Positions 1 through 6,392 are shown, numbered from the stretch's first letter. The stretch: 6,898 nt of DNA from CAZUDI01 sp964618975 (GCA_964618975.1 CAZUDI010000102.1:1-6898); one strand, 5' to 3'. Notes: a model not told the origin generated them from the sequence alone. Numbers and translations are program-made.

Positions 1-1039
1 GGGGGTTGGCGATGACGACCTCGGACTCCTGATAGCCGTAGCCCACGCACACGGTCACGGGGTTGACCGGGATGCTCAGCTGCGCCCAGCCGCCCATGCT
101 GTTGACGTCCTCGATGCCGGTGCCGAGGAGGTCGGCCACGGGGGCCCCGAAGAGGATGCTGCCGCGGGTCGCGGGACGCATCTCGTGGTTGTCGGCGATG
201 ATGTAGGTGTTCTGGCCGTACCAGAGGGCGTACTCGAAACCCACCTTGTTGAGCTCTTCGAAGGTGAAGCCGCCGTCTAAGGCCAGGGCCCAGGCGTCCA
301 CCTCGATGTCGTCATACACGAGGCCGGTCAGGGGGGCGCCATAGGCATTGCCCTTCATCTCCACACTCTGCCAGACGACGCTCGGGGTGACCCACAGCAG
401 CTTGTTCTTGAAGGTCAGGCTGGCGAGCAGCTTGGGGGTCAGCTGGTTCTGGATGTAGTTCGCGGTGGTGACCCCGGGGGTGGTGGAGTCGTTGTCCTCG
501 ATGGCCAGGGTGTAGCTGATGGGCCCCTGGTGGGTGAAGCGCACCTGCGGGTTGCGGCCGGAGTAGAGGTTGCCGAAGCCGATCAGGCAGTCGTCATTGT
601 TGAGCGGCTGGTTGGGAAAGTGCATGGCCAGGATCGACCAAGTGTGCCCCACGAGCAGACTGTTACCGCCGCCGAAGTCGTAGCTCAGGTAGGCGTGCCG
701 CTTGACCACGCTGCTGCCGAAGCCGAACTCTACAAAGCCCGTGACCTGGCCGTACTTGGCCATGAGGTTCACGCGCGAGTCGCCCGGGTCGTCGCAGAAG
801 AAATCGGTGTTCGAGTCCTCGGGATAGGTGACCCCGTAGAGCAGGTCGCCGGGGACCGCATCCGGATCCACCAGCGGCTGGTCACCGAGATCGTTGAACT
901 GATAGCCGACATCGTAGCGCAGGCTGCCGCCCAGATTGAAGTCGGCGTCTCCCAGCTTGAAGCCGGCCGCCTGCCCGGAAAGGGTCAAGCCGAAGATCAT
1001 CGTTGTTGCCAGAAACAAAACCCTTAATTTCCCTTTCAT
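1..1039 (-). CDS. DcaP-like outer-membrane porin, C-terminus cut by window edge
   Basis: My own translation gives 346 codons without a stop, running off the left edge. The product is predicted to be an outer-membrane beta-barrel, probably a porin for small solutes; the substrate cannot be told. Residues 1-25 form a signal peptide (MKGKLRVLFLATTMIFG..., ending SGQAA). The mature part starts with FKLGDADFNLGGSLRYD. It shares many blocks with the complete porin at 1454-2704: KRHAYLSYD (113-121), GNSLLVGHTWSILAMHFP (125-142), GNLYSGRNPQVRFTH (156-170), LAIEDND (178-184), AWALALDG (249-256) and LLGTGIEDVNSMGGW (304-318). The RHAY...GQTWS...PQIRYT layout recalls the DcaP-like porin family. By comparison with its neighbour only about 75 C-terminal residues are missing. 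Residues 51-87 form an acidic, proline-rich stretch that differs from the paralogue and is probably an extracellular loop. The start at 1039 follows GGGGAGGAAGG by a usual distance. The family call is from motif recall. Confidence 0.85.
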   Translation of the reverse strand, partial: MKGKLRVLFLATTMIFGLTLSGQAAGFKLGDADFNLGGSLRYDVGYQFNDLGDQPLVDPDAVPGDLLYGVTYPEDSNTDFFCDDPGDSRVNLMAKYGQVTGFVEFGFGSSVVKRHAYLSYDFGGGNSLLVGHTWSILAMHFPNQPLNNDDCLIGFGNLYSGRNPQVRFTHQGPISYTLAIEDNDSTTPGVTTANYIQNQLTPKLLASLTFKNKLLWVTPSVVWQSVEMKGNAYGAPLTGLVYDDIEVDAWALALDGGFTFEELNKVGFEYALWYGQNTYIIADNHEMRPATRGSILFGAPVADLLGTGIEDVNSMGGWAQLSIPVNPVTVCVGYGYQESEVVIANP

Positions 1040-1049
1040 GCGTTTCCTT

Positions 1050-1056
1050 CCTCCCC
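1050..1056 (-). promoter_or_regulatory. Ribosome-binding site of the left porin gene
   Basis: On the minus strand GGGGAGG lies 10 nt before the ATG at 1039, followed by a second purine run AAGGAA nearer the start. It supports 1039 as the start and resembles the GGGGAGG in front of the neighbouring porin. Confidence 0.6.
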
Positions 1057-1172
1057 TGTTGTGATATGTGTGGCTGCCAAAACCCTCTCTGATGAAGAAT
1101 GCCTGACCACCTGTTCTGCATAGTAGGCCCGTAATCCCGCCCGATATGCATGCTCCCTCACCAGCAGCTTGC

Positions 1173-1181
1173 ACTATAGCA
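1173..1181 (-). promoter_or_regulatory. Possible extended -10 promoter for the left porin gene
   Basis: The minus strand reads TGCTATAGT, an extended -10 (TGn followed by TATAGT, five of six matches to TATAAT). No good -35 hexamer is found 16-18 nt upstream, which is tolerated for extended -10 promoters. It would start RNA near 1166 and give a leader of about 125 nt. This is an inference from consensus only. Confidence 0.3.
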
Positions 1182-1215
1182 GAGGACGCACGCGGAGAGT
1201 GTCGGCTGGGGCCTC

Positions 1216-1243
1216 ATAATGGTGTAGGTAAAAAGGGAATCAA
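1216..1243 (-). promoter_or_regulatory. Alternative weak sigma70-like promoter for the left porin gene
   Basis: On the minus strand TTGATT (1238-1243) and CATTAT (1216-1221) are separated by 16 nt, each matching four of six consensus positions. It is a weaker alternative, or an additional start, to the extended -10 at 1173-1181. The same TTGATT hexamer appears in the best candidate upstream of the slipin gene. Confidence 0.2.
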
Positions 1244-1380
1244 TGAGGTAGGAAAATGAGAGGTTGGCGCGTGGGGAATGTGCCGGGATAGGGTGTGCGA
1301 ACCAAGAGATACGCCCTGCGTCTGCGTCATGCACGGGCATCACGTAGACCGGCGCACCTTTCGGGAGGCGCTTGAACGAG

Positions 1381-1428
1381 AAATCTGTCCCCCCCTGGCG
1401 CGCATGCACGGCAGGGGGGGACAGATTT
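1381..1428. repeat. 48-bp near-perfect palindrome, REP/MITE-like
   Basis: The left arm AAATCTGTCCCCCCCTG (1381-1397) is exactly complementary to the right arm at 1412-1428 over 17 bp. The 14-nt centre (1398-1411) is itself mostly self-complementary, so only two of the 24 base pairs fail. It lies 25 nt past the stop codon of the complete porin. Without a T-tract it is not a classical terminator, although the transcript would fold into a very stable hairpin. AAATCTGTCCCC/GGGGACAGATTT termini are, from memory, a common dispersed palindrome in proteobacterial genomes, sometimes near REP-associated (Y1) transposases. No transposase is present here. Calling it mobile is therefore inference. Confidence 0.7.
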
Positions 1429-1453
1429 TGTACGCCTTTGTCGGGCGATGGGG

Positions 1454-2704
1454 CTAGAAGTCGTACTGGAAGAAGCAGCCGATATAGAGGTCGTGACCGA
1501 GGTCGTTGCCCGTGATCACGTCGGTGCCGTTGAACTCTATACTCCGGTACTTGGCGGCATCGTCGCCGTAGGCGAAATAGGCGATCCCAGGCTGGATGAA
1601 GAGCTGCTTGGTGAGGTTGTACTTGGCGTTCAGGAACAACGCCTGAGTGGTGACCTCGGACTCGTAGAAGGCCCCGGGTTCGTTTTCCACCTCGGACTGT
1701 TGCAGGCCGAGCCCGGCATAGAGCGTGACCGGATCGAGAGGAACGCTGATCTGGATCCAGCCGCCCATGCTCATGACGTCATTGGCGCCGGTACCCAGGA
1801 GGTTGGCGCAGGGCTGGCCCATGGTGCGCTGGGCTGCAGACAGGGTAGCCCGGAAATCGAAGGCATCGGCAAAGGCGCCCACGTTCTGGCCGAACCAGGC
1901 CTCGAAGTCCAGCGTAACCGGGTCGGCCTTGATGGTGCCGTCCAGGGCCAGGGCCCAGGCCAGCACGTCGATGTCGCTTACCGGGACGGTGTAGGTGTCA
2001 CCCAGGATGGTCACGCTCTGGGAGAAGGCGTTGGACTTGAGTTCGTAGCGCTGCACGAGCGCGCTGGGGGTCAGCGTGATGTTCTCGTCGGCCTTGACCG
2101 TGAGGCTGGCCAGCAGCGCCGGGGTGAGTTCCTCGGTGAGATAGGAGGCCGAAGTGATCCCCGCCGGGGCCCTGTCGTCATTGTCCTCGATGGCCAGAGA
2201 GAAGCTCATGTTGTCGGCGGTGTGCGTGAAGCGGATCTGGGGGTTGCGGCCGGAATAGAGGTTGCCCATTCCGAAGAGGTTGGTGTCCCCGCGCAGCACC
2301 TGACCCGGAAAGTGCAGGGCCAGGATCGACCAGGTCTGGCCAATGAGCAGGCTGTTGCCGCTGCCCAGGTCATAGGAGACATAGGCATGCCGTGTATAGG
2401 CGTTGTTGGAGCTGGACTCGTTCGCGCCGTTGAGACCCAGTTCCACGAATCCGGTCAACTTGTCGTAGTTGGTCCAGAGTCCCACGCGGCTCGTGTTGGG
2501 CATGCGCAGATGCCAGTCCGTAATGGAATCGGCCTGCCACGGGAAGGTGCTTCCGCGGTCCTGGAGCTGATATGAGGCCTCGTACCGCAGGCTGCCGCTC
2601 AGCCTGAAGTCTGCATCCCCGATCTTGAAGGTGGCGGCCGCTGCCTGGAGCGACATCCCGAGCACGACCAGGGTCGTCACGGTCAACAACGTGGTTTTTT
2701 TCAT
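1454..2704 (-). CDS. DcaP-like outer-membrane porin, complete
   Basis: This 416-aa protein is predicted to be an outer-membrane beta-barrel channel; the solute is unknown. Residues 1-24 are a clear Sec signal peptide (MKKTTLLTVTTLVVLGMSLQ, then AAAAT), followed by FKIGDADFRLSGSLRYE. The body shows alternating beta strands with aromatic residues at their ends, and the chain stops with FFQYDF, the terminal phenylalanine recognised by the BAM machinery. RHAYVSYD (105-112), IGQTWSIL (121-128) and NPQIRFTH (154-161) resemble the DcaP-like trimeric porin family, as does the length. I chose the ATG at 2704 rather than an in-frame TTG at 2737. GGGGAGG lies 6 nt before the ATG, and the signal peptide begins properly there; the longer form would put 11 polar residues before it. 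It is paralogous to the gene at 1-1039, with the same order of conserved blocks, which points to a tandem duplication followed by divergence. The family is likely, the substrate unknown. Confidence 0.87.
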   Translation of the reverse strand: MKKTTLLTVTTLVVLGMSLQAAAATFKIGDADFRLSGSLRYEASYQLQDRGSTFPWQADSITDWHLRMPNTSRVGLWTNYDKLTGFVELGLNGANESSSNNAYTRHAYVSYDLGSGNSLLIGQTWSILALHFPGQVLRGDTNLFGMGNLYSGRNPQIRFTHTADNMSFSLAIEDNDDRAPAGITSASYLTEELTPALLASLTVKADENITLTPSALVQRYELKSNAFSQSVTILGDTYTVPVSDIDVLAWALALDGTIKADPVTLDFEAWFGQNVGAFADAFDFRATLSAAQRTMGQPCANLLGTGANDVMSMGGWIQISVPLDPVTLYAGLGLQQSEVENEPGAFYESEVTTQALFLNAKYNLTKQLFIQPGIAYFAYGDDAAKYRSIEFNGTDVITGNDLGHDLYIGCFFQYDF

Positions 2705-2710
2705 CAGATA

Positions 2711-2717
2711 CCTCCCC
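2711..2717 (-). promoter_or_regulatory. Ribosome-binding site that fixes the porin start at 2704
   Basis: GGGGAGG on the minus strand ends 6 nt before the ATG at 2704. It lies inside the 11-codon extension that a TTG start at 2737 would add, which argues against that longer reading. Confidence 0.7.
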
Positions 2718-2790
2718 TTTATGGTTTTTCCAGTCAATTTTTTGCCGATTAAGCGGCCGATAGCAAAGCAACCCGTTCAATTTTTCAAGC

Positions 2791-2819
2791 TATATAGTCC
2801 ATTCACGCAAGCAGCACAA
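2791..2819 (-). promoter_or_regulatory. Possible sigma70-type promoter for the complete porin
   Basis: On the minus strand TTGTGC (2814-2819), a 17-nt spacer and TATATA (2791-2796) are seen in an AT-rich island within GC-rich DNA. An overlapping alternative is TTGAAA (2783-2788), 17 nt, TGCTAT (2760-2765). Either gives a leader of roughly 50-85 nt. The separate promoter fits the 204-nt gap after the slipin gene. Consensus matches are only moderate. Confidence 0.3.
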
Positions 2820-2908
2820 GGGGTTTTCAATCACGCCTTATGATTATCAGCCCTCATCGATACATGTGTCCTCGGCCCTGGCCCTGCGGCAGGGGAAGCC
2901 GTAAGGCC

Positions 2909-3859
2909 TCAGGATTCATCCTCATCGAGTTTCTCTGGTTGGTGGGGGGGGAGGGGCTGGTCGTGCAAAATGGACTGCGCCAGCGAGGTCAATCCCAGGG
3001 TACTGCCGAGCTGCATGGTTTCGATGGCCGAACTCGGGACGATGATCAGCGAGGAGCGTTCCTTCAGTCCTTCATAGAGCATGTTCATGCCCCTGAGGTG
3101 TAAGGCGGTGGGGTTATTCTGGTAGGTCAGGGCCGCCTCCTCGAACTTCTTGGCGATGAGGCGTTCCGAGTCTCCCAGGATGACCCGGGCCTGCCGTTCG
3201 CGCTCGGCCTGGGCCTCCATGGACATGGCATCCTGCAGGGCCTGGGGGATGTTCACATCGCGCATTTCCACCGAGATCACCTTGATGCCCCAGGGTTCGG
3301 TGCGTTCGTAGATGATGCGTTCGAGTTCGTGGTCGATGGCCTCGCGGCCTACAAGCATCTCGGAGAGGTCGCTCTTGCCGATCACGTCCCTCAGTGCGGT
3401 CTGACAGGCCCAGCTGATGGCGACCTTGTAGTCCTCCACCTCGAGGGCGGCCCTTTCCGGGTCCGTCACGCGCCAGAAGAGCACGGCGTCCACGTCCACG
3501 GGCACGGTGTCCCGGGTGAGTGTCTTTTCCGCACTGAAGTCGGTGGTGATCACCCGCAGGTCGATCCAGTAGGGGACCGTGTCGAAGATCGGGATAATGA
3601 AGAAAAGCCCGGGTCCCTTGAGTGCCTGGTACCTGCCCAGCCTCAGCACAAGGGCCCGCTCCCACTGATCGGCGATCTTGATGGCCGAGGCGATGAAAAG
3701 TGCCAGGACCAGCCCCGCGATCCCGCTCCACGCCGCGAGGGTCTGGTGGGGACCTTCCGAGAGCAGATAGGCATACCAGGCGCAGGGCGTAAAGATAATG
3801 CAGAAGATGAGTACGGGTAAATAATTGATATTTTTGAGGTTTACAGTATTCTTGTCCAT
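2909..3859 (-). CDS. Slipin: stomatin/prohibitin-family (SPFH, band 7) membrane protein
   Basis: This 316-aa protein belongs to the bacterial slipins, which oligomerise on the inner membrane and organise lipid microdomains or quality-control complexes. Two hydrophobic segments (about 13-32 and 44-62) anchor it. The SPFH domain follows (about 63-225), with the slipin signatures QWERALVLRLGRYQALKGPG (65-84), FFIIPIFDTV (86-95), WIDLRVITTD (98-107), TRDTVPVDVDAVLFWRV (115-131) and EPWGIKVISVEMRDVNIP (188-205). Next come a coiled-coil-prone stretch rich in Glu, Ala and Arg (206-245), a short hydrophobic patch SSLIIVPSSA (269-278), and a polar tail with prolines and acidic residues (300-316). Length is normal to slightly long. 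The ATG at 3859 has AGGAGG 9 nt before it and is the only Met before residue 168. Slipins are commonly encoded beside an NfeD-type protease partner. None is seen on either side here, so its partner must be elsewhere or absent. Confidence 0.92.
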   Translation of the reverse strand: MDKNTVNLKNINYLPVLIFCIIFTPCAWYAYLLSEGPHQTLAAWSGIAGLVLALFIASAIKIADQWERALVLRLGRYQALKGPGLFFIIPIFDTVPYWIDLRVITTDFSAEKTLTRDTVPVDVDAVLFWRVTDPERAALEVEDYKVAISWACQTALRDVIGKSDLSEMLVGREAIDHELERIIYERTEPWGIKVISVEMRDVNIPQALQDAMSMEAQAERERQARVILGDSERLIAKKFEEAALTYQNNPTALHLRGMNMLYEGLKERSSLIIVPSSAIETMQLGSTLGLTSLAQSILHDQPLPPHQPEKLDEDES

Positions 3860-3887
3860 GGGGACCTGCCTCCTGCAGCATATATGG

Positions 3888-3906
3888 GGGAGGTCAATTT
3901 CCTCCC
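3888..3906 (-). repeat. Small inverted repeat in the slipin 5' leader
   Basis: GGGAGG (3888-3893) and CCTCCC (3901-3906) are exact inverted copies around a 7-nt loop, 29-47 nt before the slipin start. On the minus strand the 5' arm also reads GGGAGG, so it would hide a Shine-Dalgarno-like run in a stem. The stem is short, and any regulatory role is speculative. Confidence 0.35.
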
Positions 3907-3953
3907 GCTCAATCAGAATGCCCTATTGTGCGGCATTGGCTCATATTTTTACA

Positions 3954-3982
3954 GTAATAATGTGTAACCCTTCAGGAATCAA
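3954..3982 (-). promoter_or_regulatory. Possible sigma70-type promoter for the slipin gene
   Basis: On the minus strand TTGATT (3977-3982) and TATTAC (3954-3959) are 17 nt apart, each with four of six consensus matches, within the AT-rich part of the 146-nt gap after the phospholipase gene. RNA would start near 3947 with a leader of about 90 nt. A loose dyad CCCTT-N8-AAGGG (3968-3985) overlaps the -35 element. The call rests on consensus only; read-through from the phospholipase gene is equally possible. Confidence 0.3.
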
Positions 3983-3989
3983 GGGCGCA

Positions 3990-4001
3990 CACCTCGAGGT
4001 G
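3990..4001. repeat. 12-bp perfect palindrome after the phospholipase stop
   Basis: CACCTCGAGGTG is a perfect 12-bp palindrome beginning 4 nt past the stop codon of the phospholipase gene and just upstream of the candidate slipin promoter. It has no T-tract, so it is not an intrinsic terminator. Its position would suit an operator, but a chance palindrome of this size is not rare. Confidence 0.35.
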
Positions 4002-4005
4002 AACT

Positions 4006-6216
4006 TCAGAATGCGTGGCCGAGTAGCAGGTAGAAGGCATCCTGGTCACCTTCGGCATGGCCCCAGGCCAGGTAGAGCGGGCCCAGCGGTGTGTCCGAGG
4101 CCAGAAAGAGACTGCCGGCCTGGGTGAGGTCCCCGCGTGAGAAGGAGATCCGGGAGCGTTTGTTCCAGACTCCCCCGGCCTCCAGTGAGCCCCCGACATA
4201 TACCCCATTGAGAAAGCCGATTTTTGGCTCCCATACCTTGTAGAGGTAGACCAGCTGTGCCATAAGGGCATGCTGGCCGTAGAACTGGTCGGATTTCAGC
4301 CCCGAAAGGTTCAGAAACCCGCCCAGCGCAAAATATTCGGGCAGGGTAGCAGAGCTGCTGAGCGTCGTGCCAATGCGAGCGGCCGGCATGAGCGTGTGCC
4401 TGGACCAGGTGAGGGGCCTTGCCATCTCCAGGGACAGGCGTTCATAGGCGTCATCCGCACCGAGCCTGATTCTCGAGGCGAGGTATGTGGCGCTTATATG
4501 TGACCCGCGGCGCGGGAAGTCGGGGTCGTCCAGTTGGTCGATCGTGAGGTTGAGCCGGTAGGCCCCCTGCTGAAGGTTGTCTTCAGGCAGGGAGGGGCTG
4601 CCGGTAAAAAGCGCGCTCTCCTTGTTCCCGCGCAGGACACCGAACCTGAGTTCCCCATAACCAGACATCTGCAGTCCGATATCGAAACCCAGAAGGGCCG
4701 AGGTGATCTTGTATTCGGCCAGCCGCCGGTCTCGATAGTAGATGTCCCGCATGTAGCTCTCGTATGCCCCCCAGGGGGCCACGAACAGGGTCCACAGATA
4801 GGGGTCCAGCGGTTGATAGAATTCACTGAAGAGCCGGCGGTGCTCCCCGATCGAGAGCTGGTTGTGCCACTGAGCCCCGAGCCGGTTGATCCTCTGCGCC
4901 GTGAAGCTTAAATGGATGTCGAAGGCGCTGTCGCCCTCGAAATCGTCTTCGAGCGTGAGACCGAACTTCAGCTCGCCGGCCGGCCTGGATTTCTCGCGGG
5001 CGCTGAGCTGCAAACCCTGGCGGCCGTCCTTCTCCGCGAGCTTGACCATGATATCGTCCAGATCGTACTGCTCGTACACCCGGAAGATGTCGTAGGAGAG
5101 GATATCCATATCGAGATCAAGCAGGGAGTGCATGCGCTTTCTGAGGCCCTTGCGAATGGTCCTTGACGAGACGAGGGAGGGATGGTCCACCTCGATGAAT
5201 TCGATGAACACCGAGGGCGCAACGTCGCACGCGCGCTCCTGTCTGATGGCCCCATAGGCGGCCCTGTCCAGGGAGTACCGGCTGAGCGGCCCCTTCAGAT
5301 CGAGTGCCGCCAGGCGACCGATCGCGATGGCCTCCCCGCAGCGGTGGAAATCCCCGGTGCGGATATCTCCGAGCTCGGGCGCGATGAGCACGTCCTGCCC
5401 GTTGAGGGACTCGATCTGTTCTGAGACGTTGCGGTTGGTGAGGATGCGGGAGAGCTGGCCGGAGACGGCGATAAAGCTCTTGAGGGCCTGCTGTTCAAGG
5501 AGGGGCGATCCGATATTGACGGCGATGATGATATCCGCCCCCATCTGCCGCAGCACGTCCACGGGCAGGTTGCGGGCCACCCCACCATCCACGAGCATCC
5601 TCCCGTCGATGATTACCGGCGAAAAGACCCCCGGAATGGCCATGCTGGCCCGCAGGGCACGTGCCAGGTCCCCCCCCGCCAGGACCACCGCCTCACCGGT
5701 TTCGATATCGGTGGCCACTGCCCGGAAGGGGATGGGGAGTGTATCGAAATCTTCGAGGCGCGATACGTTCAGCGTAAGGCTCCGCAACAGGAGATCGAGT
5801 CGTTTGCCGGGGATGAGCCCCCGGGGGAGGACGATGCCGTCCGTGAAGTCCACGTCAAGCCCCAGGAAATAGTTGGTGGGGTCGTGCTTGCGCCGATAGG
5901 GCAGGTCGCTGCGGGGGACCCTGTCCGTCAGCAGACTGTCCCAGTCGCTCTCTTGAGCGATGCGTTCGATTTCCTCGATGGGCATGCCCGCGGCGTAGAG
6001 TCCGCCCACAATGGCCCCCATGCTGGTGCCGGCGATACAGTCCACCGGGATGTTGAGCTCTTCGAGCACCCTGATGACCCCGATATGCGCCGCGCCTCGC
6101 GCCCCGCCCCCGCTGAGGCACAGCCCGATCTTCGGTCGGGCGTGAGCCGGAAAAACGATACCCAGACAGAGGATTATACCCAGCAGGAAAGGGGTGAAGA
6201 CGGGGTGTCTGGTCAT
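4006..6216 (-). CDS. PlpD-like patatin phospholipase with POTRA and outer-membrane barrel (type Vd autotransporter)
   Basis: This 736-aa protein is predicted to carry a lipid acyl hydrolase to the cell surface. Residues 1-26 form a signal peptide ending AHA. The patatin domain (about 28-320) has the glycine-rich oxyanion motif GGGARG (36-41), the nucleophile elbow GTSMG with Ser65 (63-67), ALRASMAIPGVFSP (187-200) and the catalytic Asp210 in DGG (210-212), so the Ser-Asp dyad is intact. A single POTRA-like domain follows (about 334-408). The rest is a barrel of the surface antigen/Omp85 superfamily, with LPEYFALGGFLNLSGL (625-640) at the place of the L6 loop motif and a C-terminal phenylalanine in LLLGHAF. 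Order and length agree with Pseudomonas aeruginosa PlpD and Fusobacterium FplA, which are class A1 phospholipases of type Vd secretion. ATG 6216 has an AGGG-type site close upstream. A strong promoter lies about 110 nt before it. Whether the passenger is released or stays attached cannot be told. Confidence 0.93.
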   Translation of the reverse strand: MTRHPVFTPFLLGIILCLGIVFPAHARPKIGLCLSGGGARGAAHIGVIRVLEELNIPVDCIAGTSMGAIVGGLYAAGMPIEEIERIAQESDWDSLLTDRVPRSDLPYRRKHDPTNYFLGLDVDFTDGIVLPRGLIPGKRLDLLLRSLTLNVSRLEDFDTLPIPFRAVATDIETGEAVVLAGGDLARALRASMAIPGVFSPVIIDGRMLVDGGVARNLPVDVLRQMGADIIIAVNIGSPLLEQQALKSFIAVSGQLSRILTNRNVSEQIESLNGQDVLIAPELGDIRTGDFHRCGEAIAIGRLAALDLKGPLSRYSLDRAAYGAIRQERACDVAPSVFIEFIEVDHPSLVSSRTIRKGLRKRMHSLLDLDMDILSYDIFRVYEQYDLDDIMVKLAEKDGRQGLQLSAREKSRPAGELKFGLTLEDDFEGDSAFDIHLSFTAQRINRLGAQWHNQLSIGEHRRLFSEFYQPLDPYLWTLFVAPWGAYESYMRDIYYRDRRLAEYKITSALLGFDIGLQMSGYGELRFGVLRGNKESALFTGSPSLPEDNLQQGAYRLNLTIDQLDDPDFPRRGSHISATYLASRIRLGADDAYERLSLEMARPLTWSRHTLMPAARIGTTLSSSATLPEYFALGGFLNLSGLKSDQFYGQHALMAQLVYLYKVWEPKIGFLNGVYVGGSLEAGGVWNKRSRISFSRGDLTQAGSLFLASDTPLGPLYLAWGHAEGDQDAFYLLLGHAF

Positions 6217-6248
6217 TGTTCCCTAGCCTTCCTCACGCAAACCCGGCA

Positions 6249-6261
6249 CGGGAGACTCCCG
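6249..6261 (-). repeat. Short inverted repeat in the phospholipase 5' leader
   Basis: CGGGAG-A-CTCCCG is an exact dyad about 33-45 nt upstream of the phospholipase ATG, downstream of the predicted transcription start. It could form a small leader hairpin or serve as a protein-binding site; nothing further can be said. Confidence 0.3.
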
Positions 6262-6325
6262 CTGGGGGCTATGTCATGTTCAGTATTCATCTCGCACGGC
6301 CGTTCGACCGGCCTTTTCGCAACTC

Positions 6326-6353
6326 ATTGTAACCTCAAGAAAACACATGTCAA
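6326..6353 (-). promoter_or_regulatory. Strong sigma70-type promoter for the phospholipase gene
   Basis: On the minus strand a perfect TTGACA (6348-6353) is followed after 16 nt by TACAAT (6326-6331), which has five of six matches. It lies in the 176-nt gap behind the radical SAM gene and points at the phospholipase. The predicted start near 6319 gives a leader of about 100 nt. This is the best promoter match in the window and argues that the phospholipase gene is its own transcription unit. Confidence 0.65.
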
Positions 6354-6366
6354 CCGATGATATGGG

Positions 6367-6381
6367 TCGGGGCGCCCCCGA
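6367..6381 (-). terminator. GC-rich hairpin after the radical SAM gene, weak terminator candidate
   Basis: TCGGGG and CCCCGA are exact inverted arms of 6 bp around a 3-nt loop, 12-26 nt past the stop of the radical SAM gene and just before the phospholipase promoter. No U-tract follows (the next bases are CCCATATC), so at best it is a pause or 3'-end-stabilising hairpin. Confidence 0.3.
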
Positions 6382-6392
6382 TGGGCCAGGCC

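Larger units (their letters stand above)
1040..1453. other. 414-nt intergenic region between the two porin genes
   Basis: No convincing gene is seen. The one open frame of moderate size (minus strand, 1158-1409) encodes an 83-aa peptide with no recognisable motif, no good ribosome-binding site and a start inside the palindrome, so I treat it as chance. The region contains the 3' flank of the upstream porin, the 48-bp palindrome at 1381-1428, two weak promoter candidates for the downstream porin, and a likely 5' leader of roughly 125-170 nt. I saw no T-rich intrinsic terminator on the minus strand. Confidence 0.6.

Noticed and set aside
1158..1409. 83-codon minus-strand open frame in the porin-porin gap
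   Set aside because: It starts inside the palindrome, has no good ribosome-binding site and its translation shows no motif; I could not see transposase remnants in it.
1448..2575. 375-codon open frame on the plus strand, antisense to the complete porin
   Set aside because: It is the reverse shadow of a well-supported porin in GC-rich DNA. Its Val/Gly/Glu-rich translation has no recognisable motif. A similar shadow (530-1027) lies opposite the other porin, as expected from codon bias.
2735..2737. TTG at 2737 as the start of the complete porin
   Set aside because: It would add 11 polar residues before a proper signal peptide, while the ATG at 2704 has a strong ribosome-binding site at the right distance.
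2882..2894. CCCTG/CAGGG hairpin downstream of the slipin stop as a terminator
   Set aside because: A 5-bp stem without a following T-tract on the minus strand is too weak; GC-rich DNA yields many such pairs.
3114..3881. 255-codon minus-strand open frame overlapping the slipin
   Set aside because: Its Arg/Gly/His/Pro-rich composition is typical of an out-of-frame reading; the slipin frame carries clear family motifs throughout.
6298..6317. GGCCG/CGGCC hairpin followed by TTTT on the plus strand, terminator-like
   Set aside because: All genes are on the minus strand, the stem is only 5 bp and the T-run only four, so a plus-strand terminator has nothing obvious to end.
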